DNA of 64,000 nucleotides from Acidocella facilis ATCC 35904 (GTDB lineage: Bacteria > Pseudomonadota > Alphaproteobacteria > Acetobacterales > Acetobacteraceae): assembly GCF_000687875.1 (NCBI RefSeq), contig NZ_JHYG01000006.1:124001-188000 (forward strand), written 5' to 3'. The notes under the pieces were generated by a model that was not told where the DNA came from, searched no databases, and saw only the letters and a list, made by a program, of their open reading frames with translations. The number at the start of each line of letters is the position of its first letter. Within the stretch, counting starts at the first letter, position 1. This document shows, one piece after another, positions 27,140-35,703 of the stretch. A program made the translations under genes and the position numbers.

Positions 27140-28509
27140 TGCGAGAACACCTTTTGTGGCAGCCCGGCGAGCCGGACCAGATTGACGGATAGCTGCACAC
27201 CGAAAATCAACGCATTGGGTGTGGCGCTGGCCTGTTTCGGATGAGCGAGATTATCCGGGTTTAGCACATATTGCACATTCGGCAGCACCCGCAGCCAGTC
27301 ATTCGCCTGGATGCCGTAATTGACCTCGAAAATATATTCATTCGCCGCCGGGGTGCCGCTGCCGCCGGCCAGGGCGCGCTCCTGCTTCAGGTAGGTCAGC
27401 TCGCGCCCGCCGAAATGCATTACCGTGCCAAGAAGGCCGATCGTATCATAAGGCCGGCTGGCGAAGGGCCCGGTATAGAGCGCGCCGACATCCCCGCCCC
27501 ACTGGATTTCCTCAGGCGTATCCAGGCTATGGGTGAAGCCGCCGAAAATCCGCAGATTGCGGGTGCTGGAGAGATCCGGCCGATAGACCACCTGGTTGAA
27601 GAAGGCATAGACGCCGGTGCGGCCCCAATGCGTCGCCGCCTTGCCGCCGGCGCTGGCCAAAGGCTGGCCGGCTGTATTGTAGGCGGGGTCGTTATATTTC
27701 GAGCTGTCCCAATAGCCGCCGAGCTGGATCGCGGTGGGGTAGGCGCTCTGCTGGAAATTCGTCGTGTAATCCAGCTCCACCGGCACCACCACGCCGGTAT
27801 CGTTCTGCAAGGTGAAATTCAGATCATTCCGGCCATAGGCGGATTGTTTCGGATTCACCTCGGAGGTGCCGATCATCAGATTGAGCGTGCGGTTGAGCTT
27901 GATGGTGGTGCGCTGCCCCCAGGTCGCGTACGGGTAGGCGACCAGCCCGACGGCGCGGAACATCGAATCGACATGGCCGCAAAAAGCGTTGGTCATGAAA
28001 TTGCAGTTGATCGGCGAGGTGCCGAAAATCGCATCATTCATCCGTCCGGCGATGATATCCAGCCGCCCCTGCAGCAGGCTCTGGTCCCAGGTCAGCTCGG
28101 AAAGTCTTATCCCCTGGCCGCCATAAATCTGGTTGGCGAGCACGTTGTTGCCGACCGTGTCGATGGAAATATCCCGCCCGGTGCGCCCGGTGACGGTGAC
28201 ATGCAGCGCCCCGCCGGGAATCCCCGCCAGCGTCTGCATATTGATATCCGCGCCGAGATTGAGCTCATCGGCATAATCCGCCCCTTGCTTATGGCCGCCG
28301 CTGACATTCCCCGCCGCGTCGCCCGTGTAGTTCGAGCGCAGATAAATGCCGTTATTCAGCAATCTCTCCCCAAGCTTCGCCAGCGTGCTGTTGGGGTTGG
28401 CGGGGGTGAAATTACCCGGCCCCGGCACCTGGGCCGCGGCATTGGCGGCGGTGAGCGCCCAGGCGGCCAGCGTACCCGCCTTCAAGGCTTTGCATGAAAC
28501 GCGTTTCAT
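27136..28509 (-). CDS. OprB-family carbohydrate porin
   Basis: A 457-residue outer-membrane protein with a Sec signal peptide (residues 1-26, ending ANAAAQ). The OprB pattern is recognisable in LLNNGIYLRSNYTGDAAGN, GQGIRLSELTWDQSLL, and a C-terminal beta-barrel region ending FGVQLSVNLVRLAG. OprB-type porins let sugars cross the outer membrane. The ATG at 28509 follows a GGGAGCAGAC-type ribosome-binding region. The operon promoter carries the palindrome TTCGTAGCGCTACGAA, shared with the other sulfosugar promoters, so its substrate here is probably sulfoquinovose or its glycosides. Confidence 0.87.
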   Translation of the reverse strand: MKRVSCKALKAGTLAAWALTAANAAAQVPGPGNFTPANPNSTLAKLGERLLNNGIYLRSNYTGDAAGNVSGGHKQGADYADELNLGADINMQTLAGIPGGALHVTVTGRTGRDISIDTVGNNVLANQIYGGQGIRLSELTWDQSLLQGRLDIIAGRMNDAIFGTSPINCNFMTNAFCGHVDSMFRAVGLVAYPYATWGQRTTIKLNRTLNLMIGTSEVNPKQSAYGRNDLNFTLQNDTGVVVPVELDYTTNFQQSAYPTAIQLGGYWDSSKYNDPAYNTAGQPLASAGGKAATHWGRTGVYAFFNQVVYRPDLSSTRNLRIFGGFTHSLDTPEEIQWGGDVGALYTGPFASRPYDTIGLLGTVMHFGGRELTYLKQERALAGGSGTPAANEYIFEVNYGIQANDWLRVLPNVQYVLNPDNLAHPKQASATPNALIFGVQLSVNLVRLAGLPQKVFSH

Positions 28510-28562
28510 CTTGTCTGCTCCCTCGGATCGTTTTTCGTCGCGCCATCGCGCGGGGCGCTTAA

Positions 28563-28578
28563 TTCGTAGCGCTACGAA
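28563..28578. promoter_or_regulatory. LacI-type operator, site 1 (porin-lactonase promoter)
   Basis: TTCGTAGCGCTACGAA is a perfect 16-bp palindrome 54 bases upstream of the porin start. The central CpG step and form fit LacI/GalR-type sites. Related sites are at 28704, 35623, 37538 and 37628, each next to a gene of the same pathway. Confidence 0.75.
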
Positions 28579-28690
28579 ATTGGCTATCACTTTCAAAACG
28601 GCCTGTCCAGCGAAGAAGATTGACCAAAATATATGAAAAAAACAGACAAGACTCTGACGTATTCCGGCGTTTCCCCGACGTCGATTTGGT

Positions 28691-28719
28691 TTGACGAGCC
28701 AAAATAATAGCGCTACGAA
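28691..28719 (+). promoter_or_regulatory. Promoter with LacI-type operator, site 2 (sugar permease-sulfoquinovosidase)
   Basis: TTGACG (28691-28696), a 17-base spacer and TACGAA (28714-28719) form a promoter. The operator copy at 28704-28719 matches site 1 at 13 of 16 positions and supplies the -10 hexamer with its right half. The same arrangement occurs at the SDR and exporter promoters. The rest of the gap 28510-28784 contains only the divergent promoters. Confidence 0.65.
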
Positions 28720-28784
28720 GTTGCCCAGAACAAACGGCTTGCTGGCCGGGACAGGCTGTGCCGGCAGGCTGAGGGGGAAACATA

Positions 28785-30182
28785 ATGACTCAGACAGAGA
28801 TGGTCGGGATGGCGGCCTCGCACCGGAAAATGATCCGCTACGCCATCGCGCTCGGCGCGTTGGGATTCCTGCTGTTCGGCTACGATACCGGCGTCATCGC
28901 CGGGGCGTTGCTGTTCATCAAAAAGGAAATGGCGCTGACCCCGGCGATGACCGCCTGGGTGGTCAGCATCCTGCTCGCCGGTGCCACGCTGGGCGCCATC
29001 GGCTCCGGCATGCTGGTGGAACGCTTCGGCCATCGCCGGTTGCTGATCGCGGCGGGGGTGTTGTTCACCTTCGGCGCGCTGGGCGCGGCACTCAGCACCG
29101 GCTTTGAAATGCTGGTGGCGGCACGGTTTTTCATCGGCCTCGCGGTCGGCGCGGCCTCGGCGCAGGTGATGCTCTATGTCAGCGAAATCGCCCCGGCGGA
29201 GGCGCGCGGCCAGCTCGCCACGCTGGCGCCGATGACCGGCACCACAGGCATCCTGATCTCCTATTTCGTCGATTATGGTTTTTCCACCGATGGCGCCTGG
29301 CGCTGGATGTTCGGCGTCGCGGTGATCCCGTCGCTGCTGCTGATCATCGGCATGTGTTTCGCGCCGGATTCGCCGCGCTGGCTTGCCCATCGTGGCCGCT
29401 TTGATGAAGCGCTGGCGGTGCTGCGCCAATCCCGCCCGCCCGAGCGCGCCGCGCAGGAGCTGGCCGAGATCCGCAAAGTGGCCCACACCAGCAGCCATGT
29501 CGGGCTGGCGGCTTTGTTCTCTGACCGCGCCTTGCTCGGCCCGCTGGCGGTGGCCTGCGCGCTGGCGGTGCTGCAGCAGATCGTCGGCATCAACACCGTG
29601 ATCTATTACGCCCCGACGATTTTGAAGAATATCGGCTTCGGCGCCTCCAGCGCCATTCTCACCACCGCCTGCCTGCAATTTTTGGCGATCCTGGCAACCC
29701 TCACCGCCTCGCGCCTGGTGGACAAGGCTGGCCGGCGGCCGCTGCTCATCGCCGGCGCCATCGTGATGGGGATGAGCCTGGCCGCCATTGGCATCATCAT
29801 GCAAACCGCGCTCGCCTTCACTTTGGCCGGCCATATCATCGCCGTCACCGCGCTGGCGGTGTACAAGATGGCCTTCTCCTTCAGCTGGGGCCCGCTGGTC
29901 TGGGTGATCATGCCGGAAGTGCTGCCGCTGCGTGCCCGCGGGGCTGGCATGGGGGTTTCCACGTTGTGCAACTGGGCCTCGAATTTCGCTGTCTCCTTCT
30001 CCTTTCCGCTGCTGCTGGCGACGAGTTCGCTGCTGGTGTTCGGCGTGTTCATCGGCGGCTGCGTGCTGGCCCTGCTGTTCACCATCTTCATTCTGAAGGA
30101 GACCGCGCGCAAGAGCCTCGAGCGCATCGAGATGGAGGATGAGGTGCTGGGCGAGGCGATCCCCAGCATCGCGCATCATTGA
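28785..30182 (+). CDS. Sugar-porter-type MFS transporter (probable sulfoquinovose permease)
   Basis: A 465-residue protein with about 12 membrane segments. Sugar porter signatures are present: FGYDTGVIAGALLF in helix 1, VERFGHRRLLIAAG (loop 2-3 motif), and RFFIGLAVGAASA in helix 4. Also present are DSPRWLAHRGRFDEA, QQIVGINTVIYYAPTI in helix 7, and the C-terminal LKET element. It probably imports sulfoquinovose or its glycerol glycoside, because the next gene, 20 bases downstream, encodes the sulfoquinovosidase and both lie behind a LacI-type operator. Substrate identity is an inference. Confidence 0.85.
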   Translation: MTQTEMVGMAASHRKMIRYAIALGALGFLLFGYDTGVIAGALLFIKKEMALTPAMTAWVVSILLAGATLGAIGSGMLVERFGHRRLLIAAGVLFTFGALGAALSTGFEMLVAARFFIGLAVGAASAQVMLYVSEIAPAEARGQLATLAPMTGTTGILISYFVDYGFSTDGAWRWMFGVAVIPSLLLIIGMCFAPDSPRWLAHRGRFDEALAVLRQSRPPERAAQELAEIRKVAHTSSHVGLAALFSDRALLGPLAVACALAVLQQIVGINTVIYYAPTILKNIGFGASSAILTTACLQFLAILATLTASRLVDKAGRRPLLIAGAIVMGMSLAAIGIIMQTALAFTLAGHIIAVTALAVYKMAFSFSWGPLVWVIMPEVLPLRARGAGMGVSTLCNWASNFAVSFSFPLLLATSSLLVFGVFIGGCVLALLFTIFILKETARKSLERIEMEDEVLGEAIPSIAHH

Positions 30183-30202
30183 ACGGCTGAAGGATATTTG
30201 TT

Positions 30203-32212
30203 TTGCTGAAACTTGACCATGACGCCTCTGGATTTTCGCTTTCTGGCGCGGCGGGCGTGCTGTTCGCCCACCGGCCGGGGGCGCCTTGCCTGTTCGTCGG
30301 GCGCGGCCAGCCGGAGATCGCCTGCTATCGCGGCAATTTCAAGATCGAGGATTATGTCAGCGAACGTCAGGCGCTGAGCCATTGTACCCTGCGCGAAACG
30401 GAAGGCCGCATCGTCGCGGATTTCGCCCCAGGCGCCCACGCCGCCGCACTGCTCTCGCTCAGCTTCGAAATCACCAAGGACCAGGCCCGCATCGCCTTCA
30501 CCGCGCATGACGAAACGCTGAACCGCATCTGGCTCCGCCTGCCGGCGCGGCCCGGCGAAAAACTCTGGGGTGGGGGCGAGCAGATGTCCTATTTCGACAT
30601 GAAGGGCCGGCATTTCCCGCTCTTCACCTCCGAACCCGGCGTCGGCCGCGACAAGACCAGCCCGATCACCTTCCAGGCCGATGTCACCGGCCAGGCCGGC
30701 GGGGATTACTACAACACCAACTACCCGCAGCCGACTTTTCTCTCCTCGCGCCGCTACGCCGCGCATCTGCAGACCACCGCCTATTGCGCCTTCGATTTCC
30801 GGCACGCGGAGTTCCACGAGCTGGAAGCCTGGGCGATTCCCGAGAGCTTGGAGTTTTTCGAAAGCCCTAGCTATATCGGTCTGGTCCGCCAGATGGCGCA
30901 GCGCTTCGGCCAGCCGCCCGCCCTGCCGGACTGGGTGCATGACGGCGCCATTCTCGGCCTGAAAGAGGGCGAGAAAAGCTTCACCCGGATGAATGCCATC
31001 GCCGAGGCCGGCGCCAAGATCGTCGGGCTCTGGTGCGAGGATTGGTGCGGCGTACGCGAAACCAGCTTCGGCACCCGGCTGTTCTGGGACTGGCGGGCGA
31101 ATGACAAGCGCTATCCCGGCCTGCGCGAAAAAATCGCGGCGCTGCGCGAGCAGGGCGTGCGCTTCCTCGGCTATATCAACCCCTACCTCGCCGTGGATGG
31201 CGTGCTCTATCCCGAGGCGAAGGCGCGGAACTATCTCGTGCGCAATGCCGAAGGCGCCGTGTATGTCATGGATTTCGGCGAGTTCGATTGCGGCATCCTG
31301 GATTTCACCAATCCGCAGGCGGCGGACTGGTTCGCCGACAAGGTGATCGGCACTGAGATGCTGGATCTCGGTCTTGGCGGCTGGATGGCGGATTTCGGCG
31401 AATATCTGCCGACGGATGCGGTGCTGGCCAGTGGCCTGCCGGGGTTGGAGGCGCATAATCTCTGGCCGGTGCTGTGGGCGCAGGTGAATGAAAAAGCCCT
31501 TGCCCTGCGCGGCAAAACCGAGGAGGTGCTGTTCTTCATGCGCGCCGGCTTCACCGGCATCCAGGCGCATAACCGGCTGCTCTGGGCGGGCGATCAATGC
31601 GTGGATTTCTCCCGGCATGACGGGCTGCAGACGGTGATCTGCGGCGCGCTCTCTTCCGGGCTGCTCGGCAACCCGTATCATCACAGCGATATTGGCGGCT
31701 ATACCAGCCTGTTCGGCAATGTGCGCGATGCGGATCTGCTGATGCGCTGGAGCGAGATGGCGGCCTTCACCGCGGTGATGCGCAGCCATGAGGGCAACCG
31801 TCCGCGCGAAAATCTGCAGATTGATGAAGACGCGCAGGTGCTGGCGCATTTCGTCCGGATGACGCGGATCTTCGCCGCATTGGCGCCTTATCGCCGCGCC
31901 GTCGCGGCCGAGGCAGGGCTGCCAATGCAGCGTCCGCTCTTCCTGCATTTCGAGGATGACCCGGCCTGTTATGAAAGCCAGACCAGCTATCTGCTGGGTG
32001 AGGATCTGCTGGTGGCCCCGGTGATCAGCGCGCAGAGTTTCACGATGGATGTCTATCTGCCGAAGGGCGCGGACTGGGTGCATCTCTGGTCCGGCAGCCG
32101 CCATGTGGGGGGCCAAACCGTCAGCGTCGCCACACCCTACGGCGAGCCGCCGGTCTATTACCGCGCGGGCAGCGCGCACGAACCGCTCTTCGGCACCTGC
32201 GCGAAGTTATAA
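30203..32212 (+). CDS. yihQ: Sulfoquinovosidase, GH31 (YihQ-type alpha-glycosidase)
   Basis: A 669-residue GH31 enzyme. The catalytic nucleophile is D397 in GGWMADFGEYLPTD and the acid/base is D464 in WAGDQCVDFS. The residues that in the Agrobacterium sulfoquinovosidase read the sulfonate (KERWY) are all visible: K254 (LGLKEG), E279 (WCEDW), R292 and W295 (TRLFW), Y500 (DIGGYTSLF). E. coli YihQ has QQRWY at the same places, with its nucleophile in an identical segment. The enzyme should release sulfoquinovose from sulfoquinovosyl glycerol in the cytoplasm, as no signal peptide is seen. The gene follows the permease gene and ends in a composite hairpin repeat. Confidence 0.93.
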   Translation: MLKLDHDASGFSLSGAAGVLFAHRPGAPCLFVGRGQPEIACYRGNFKIEDYVSERQALSHCTLRETEGRIVADFAPGAHAAALLSLSFEITKDQARIAFTAHDETLNRIWLRLPARPGEKLWGGGEQMSYFDMKGRHFPLFTSEPGVGRDKTSPITFQADVTGQAGGDYYNTNYPQPTFLSSRRYAAHLQTTAYCAFDFRHAEFHELEAWAIPESLEFFESPSYIGLVRQMAQRFGQPPALPDWVHDGAILGLKEGEKSFTRMNAIAEAGAKIVGLWCEDWCGVRETSFGTRLFWDWRANDKRYPGLREKIAALREQGVRFLGYINPYLAVDGVLYPEAKARNYLVRNAEGAVYVMDFGEFDCGILDFTNPQAADWFADKVIGTEMLDLGLGGWMADFGEYLPTDAVLASGLPGLEAHNLWPVLWAQVNEKALALRGKTEEVLFFMRAGFTGIQAHNRLLWAGDQCVDFSRHDGLQTVICGALSSGLLGNPYHHSDIGGYTSLFGNVRDADLLMRWSEMAAFTAVMRSHEGNRPRENLQIDEDAQVLAHFVRMTRIFAALAPYRRAVAAEAGLPMQRPLFLHFEDDPACYESQTSYLLGEDLLVAPVISAQSFTMDVYLPKGADWVHLWSGSRHVGGQTVSVATPYGEPPVYYRAGSAHEPLFGTCAKL

Positions 32213-32300
32213 AAGTTTTTTGGTGCCGCTTTTTTTCAAAAAAGCGGCGAAAGACGTGGGGTGTTTTTGAAAAAACACCCCATACCCCCAAAAACTTTTA
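32211..32300. repeat. Composite hairpin repeat between sulfoquinovosidase and aldolase genes
   Basis: The arms AAAAGTTTTTTGG and CCCCCAAAAACTTTTA enclose hairpin GCCGCTTTTTT/AAAAAAGCGGC and hairpin GGGGTGTTTTT/AAAAACACCCC. The second stem sequence differs from the other copies but keeps complementarity on both sides, which indicates selection for structure. The two flanking genes are convergent. Confidence 0.82.
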
Positions 32301-33083
32301 TCAATAAGGGCCTGTGGTCTCGCGCTTGGCGTGCCCTCTCAGCGCGCCGAGAAACTCATTCGCCCGCCCGGTCATCATCCCCATATCCGAAGCGATCGCG
32401 GCGTAATCATAGCCATAGCCCAGAAATCTTTGCACCATCTCCGGTGTAGGCCCGACAATGCCAATCGGCTTGCCGGCCTGCTTCGCCGCCCGCGCCGCCT
32501 CGGCGATTTTCGCCTGCACCGCCTCATGGCCGATCTGCCCCATATGCCCCATCGCCGCCGAGAGATCCCCCGGCCCCAGGAACAGCGCATCCACCCCCTT
32601 CACCGCCGCAATCTCAGGCGCCGCCGCCACCGCCTCCGGCGTTTCCAACTGCACAATCACGTAGGTTTGCGCATTGGCGTTGCGCAGATAGGCCGTATCC
32701 GCCCCATACTGGCTGGCGCGGTGCACGGCGGCCACACCGCGTATCCCCTCCGGCGCATAGCGCGCCGCCGCCACCGCCCGCTTCGCTTCCTCGGCATTCT
32801 GCACGAACGGCACCATGATGGTCTGCCCGCCCGCATCCAGAATCCGCTTGATCCAGACGAGATCATTCCAGGGCAGCCGCACCACCGGGGCCGCCTTGGT
32901 GTTGCCGATGGCGCGCAAATGCTCGATCGCCTGCGGCGCATCCACCGGCACATGCTCCAGATCCAGAACCAGGAAGTCGAACCCGGCATGGCCCAGCGCC
33001 TCGGCGGTGGCGGGGGTACCGCTCATCAGCCAGGTTCCCAACGGCACGCCGCGCGAAAGCGCCGCGCGAAACTGGTTTTCCAT
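32301..33083 (-). CDS. HpcH/HpaI-family aldolase (putative 2-keto-3,6-dideoxy-6-sulfogluconate aldolase)
   Basis: A 260-residue class II pyruvate aldolase. The catalytic His is in VLDLEHVPVDAP, the arginine in VVRLPWND, and the metal-binding Glu and Asp in VQLETPEAV and FLGPGDLSAAMG. This family cleaves 2-keto-3-deoxy acids to pyruvate plus an aldehyde. In the sulfo-Entner-Doudoroff pathway an HpcH/HpaI-type enzyme splits KDSG to pyruvate and sulfolactaldehyde. The ATG at 33083 follows GAAGGAGAG. An ATG at 33098 would place the start before that site. It is the last gene of the SDR-dehydratase-aldolase operon. Confidence 0.87.
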   Translation of the reverse strand: MENQFRAALSRGVPLGTWLMSGTPATAEALGHAGFDFLVLDLEHVPVDAPQAIEHLRAIGNTKAAPVVRLPWNDLVWIKRILDAGGQTIMVPFVQNAEEAKRAVAAARYAPEGIRGVAAVHRASQYGADTAYLRNANAQTYVIVQLETPEAVAAAPEIAAVKGVDALFLGPGDLSAAMGHMGQIGHEAVQAKIAEAARAAKQAGKPIGIVGPTPEMVQRFLGYGYDYAAIASDMGMMTGRANEFLGALRGHAKRETTGPY

Positions 33084-33094
33084 AGATCTCTCCT

Positions 33095-34819
33095 TCAAAA
33101 AATCGGCGGTTCGGGAATCTTCTCGGTCCCGCTCAGAAAATCGAAATCACAGCCATCCGGCGCCTGGCTCACGCTGCGTTCATAAAGCCGGGCATAAGAA
33201 CGCGCGAAGCGTTCCGGCGGCTTCACCCAGGCCGCGCGCCTTGCCGCAATCTCCGCTTCGTCCACCAGCATGTTCAGCGTCCCGGCCGGCACATCCAGCG
33301 CCACCATGTCGCCGGTTTTCAGCAGCGCCAGCGGCCCGCCAATGGCGGATTCCGGCGCCACATGCAGCACGCAGGTGCCGTAATGAGTGCCGCTCATCCG
33401 CCCGTCGCAGATGCGCACCATGTCCTTCACCCCTTGCTCCAGCAGCCGCTTTGGCATCGGCAGATTGCCCCATTCCGGCATCCCCGGCGCGCCGATCGGC
33501 CCGGCATTGCGCAGCACCAGCACGCTGTCCTTGGTGATCTCCACCGCCGGATCATCCAGCTTCGCCGCCATCTCCGCCGGGTTGTCGAACACCACGGCCG
33601 GGCCGGTATGTTGCAGAAGATGCGGGCTGGCGGCGGAGCTTTTCATCACCGCCCCATCCGGGCAGAGATTGCCGCGCAGCACCGCCAGGCTGGAGCCTTT
33701 CGCAAGCGGCACCACGGCCTTGTCCAGATCGCGGATCACATCATCATCCCAGCAGCGGGCACCTGCGATATTTTCATCCAGCGTGCGCCCGTTCACCGTC
33801 ATGCAGCCGGGGATGATCGCATCGCCCAGCTTGGCCAGCAGTGCCGGCAGCCCGCCGGCGAAGAAGAAATCCTCCATCAGATAACCACCCGATGGAAAGA
33901 TATTGGCGCAGACAGGGATTTTCGCCGCCACCGCGCCGAGGTCATCAAGGCTCAGCGCCACCCCGGCCCGCCTGGCCATGGCGATGGTGTGGATCGCCGC
34001 ATTGGTCGAGCCGCCCAGGGCCATGCAGGCGCTCACCCCGTTCATCACCGCATCCGCGGTGATGATCTGCGAGGGCCGCAAATCCTCGCGCACCATCTCC
34101 ACCGCCCGCGCTCCGCATTCGGCCGCCATGCGGGTATGGCCGGAATCCGCGGCGGGGAGGGAGGAGGCGCCGGGCAGCGTCATGCCCATCGCCTCGGCGA
34201 TGGCGGTCATCGTGCTCGCCGTGCCCATCGTGTTGCAGGTGCCGATCGAGCGGGTCATTTTCGATTCCAGCTCGATCCAGTCCTCCTCGGTGATCTTGCC
34301 GACGCGCTTCTCGTCCCAGAAGGTCTTGGTGTGGGTGCCGGCCCCGACACTCTGCCCCCGCCAACGGCCATTGGACATGAATCCGGCCGGGCAATAGATC
34401 GCCGGCAGATCCATGCTGATCGCCCCCATCAGCAGCCCCGGCGTGGTCTTGTCGCAGCCGCCCATCAGCACCGCGCCATCCACCGGCAGCGAGCGCAGCA
34501 GCTCCTCCACCTCCATCGCCAGCATGTTGCGGTAGAGCATGGTGGTCGGCTTCACCAGCACCTCGCCGAGCGAGAGGGCCGGCAGCTCCACCGGATAGCC
34601 CCCGGCCTGCCAGACGCCGCGCTTCACCGCCTCGGCGCGCTCACGCAGATGGATGTGGCAGGGGCTCAGCTCGCTCCAGGTGTTGATGATGGCGATCACC
34701 GGCTTGCCCAAAAACTCCTCGCGGCGCAGCCCCATCTGCTGGCTGCGCTGGCGGTGCGCGAAGCCGCGTATGTCGGTGCCCTCATACCAGCGGGCGGATC
34801 GCAATTTTGTCTCGGTCAT
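33095..34819 (-). CDS. IlvD/EDD-family dehydratase (putative 6-deoxy-6-sulfogluconate dehydratase)
   Basis: A 574-residue iron-sulfur dehydratase. Likely cluster cysteines are in SPCHIHLRER, MGGCDKTTPG and GTCNTMGTAS. Other family blocks are SLPAADSGHT, GGSTNAAIH, CDGRMSGTHYG, and LHVAPESAIGGPLAL. The length matches the L-arabinonate/D-xylonate branch of the family (about 575-595 residues) rather than EDD proper (about 605). In this operon, after an SDR dehydrogenase and before a KDG-type aldolase, it is best read as the sulfogluconate dehydratase that makes the 2-keto-3-deoxy intermediate. The substrate is inferred from the neighbours, since the family also covers ordinary sugar acids. Confidence 0.85.
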   Translation of the reverse strand: MTETKLRSARWYEGTDIRGFAHRQRSQQMGLRREEFLGKPVIAIINTWSELSPCHIHLRERAEAVKRGVWQAGGYPVELPALSLGEVLVKPTTMLYRNMLAMEVEELLRSLPVDGAVLMGGCDKTTPGLLMGAISMDLPAIYCPAGFMSNGRWRGQSVGAGTHTKTFWDEKRVGKITEEDWIELESKMTRSIGTCNTMGTASTMTAIAEAMGMTLPGASSLPAADSGHTRMAAECGARAVEMVREDLRPSQIITADAVMNGVSACMALGGSTNAAIHTIAMARRAGVALSLDDLGAVAAKIPVCANIFPSGGYLMEDFFFAGGLPALLAKLGDAIIPGCMTVNGRTLDENIAGARCWDDDVIRDLDKAVVPLAKGSSLAVLRGNLCPDGAVMKSSAASPHLLQHTGPAVVFDNPAEMAAKLDDPAVEITKDSVLVLRNAGPIGAPGMPEWGNLPMPKRLLEQGVKDMVRICDGRMSGTHYGTCVLHVAPESAIGGPLALLKTGDMVALDVPAGTLNMLVDEAEIAARRAAWVKPPERFARSYARLYERSVSQAPDGCDFDFLSGTEKIPEPPIF

Positions 34820-34829
34820 CCGCGCCCCC

Positions 34830-35597
34830 TCAATTCGCCGTCAGCCCGGCATCGACCAGGAAATTCGCCCCCGTGCAGCCGCCGGATTCCGCCGAGGCCA
34901 GAAACAGCGCCATGCGCGCCACATGCGTCGCATCCAGCCGGAATTTCAGCGCCTGCAGATCCTTGAATTGCTGGTCCAGCTCCGGGGTGAGCCAGAGCGC
35001 CTGCTGGCGCTCGGTCAAAATCGCGCCGGGGACGATGCAATTCACCCGGATCCCCTCCGGCCCCAGCTCGCGCGCCAAGGTGCGGGTGAGGCCGTTGATC
35101 GCGGCTTTCGAGGAGGTATAGCCGGCCATGCCCGGCCGCCCGCGCATCCAGGAGACCGAGCCGGTCATGATCACCGCCCCCTGGCCGCGCGTGCGCATAT
35201 GCCGGGCGACGGCCTGGGTGGCGAAGAATTGATGGTCCAGATTGACCGCGAGCGCGTCCTTCCAATCCTGCGGCTCATACGACCAGAAATCCTGCCTTTT
35301 ATCGCGCGCGGCGTTGTTGATCAGCACATTGATCGGCCCGCGCGTCGCCTCGATGCTGTCGATGCAATTCCGTAGCGCTGCGATATCAGTCAGATCGACG
35401 GCGTGGAAGGCGCTGCCGGCCTGGCTCTGGGCCAGCTTCGTACCGGCCGCCTCGTCAATATCGACAAACGCCACCCGCGCCCCCTGCGCGGTGAAAGCCT
35501 CGACCATCGCGGCGCCGATGCCCGAAGCGCCGCCGGTGATCAGCACCCCCGCCCCGCGCAGGGAGCGGTATGTGACGTCTTCATAGGGGGAAGTCAT
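34830..35597 (-). CDS. SDR-family dehydrogenase (putative sulfoquinovose 1-dehydrogenase)
   Basis: A 255-residue classical SDR. The cofactor motif is TGGASGIG near residue 21. DIDEA follows beta-2 and suggests NAD+ preference. NNAARD is near 92, the catalytic region GSVSWMRG and YTSSKAA, and the C-terminus is FLVDAGLTAN. The ATG at 35597 gives a short leader behind a promoter with the LacI-type palindrome. Upstream in-frame starts would overlap that promoter. The first step of the sulfo-Entner-Doudoroff pathway oxidises sulfoquinovose to its lactone with an enzyme of this family. First gene of the operon with the dehydratase (10-base gap) and aldolase. Confidence 0.85.
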   Translation of the reverse strand: MTSPYEDVTYRSLRGAGVLITGGASGIGAAMVEAFTAQGARVAFVDIDEAAGTKLAQSQAGSAFHAVDLTDIAALRNCIDSIEATRGPINVLINNAARDKRQDFWSYEPQDWKDALAVNLDHQFFATQAVARHMRTRGQGAVIMTGSVSWMRGRPGMAGYTSSKAAINGLTRTLARELGPEGIRVNCIVPGAILTERQQALWLTPELDQQFKDLQALKFRLDATHVARMALFLASAESGGCTGANFLVDAGLTAN

Positions 35598-35622
35598 ATT
35601 GGCGTTATCCTCTATTCCGCAA

Positions 35623-35653
35623 AATCGTAGCGCTACGATTCCGGGATTGTCAA
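35623..35653 (-). promoter_or_regulatory. Promoter with LacI-type operator, site 3 (SDR operon and lacI)
   Basis: AATCGTAGCGCTACGATT (35623-35640) is a perfect 18-bp palindrome, the best site of the set. On the minus strand, TTGACA (35653-35648), an 18-base spacer and TACGAT (35629-35624) form a promoter whose -10 lies inside the palindrome. It is also 64 bases upstream of the divergent lacI-type gene, so autoregulation is likely. Confidence 0.75.
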
Positions 35654-35703
35654 CCATTCGGCATGGTTGCCTGCCATCCGGTTTCCGATGATATGTGTTG
35701 CGT

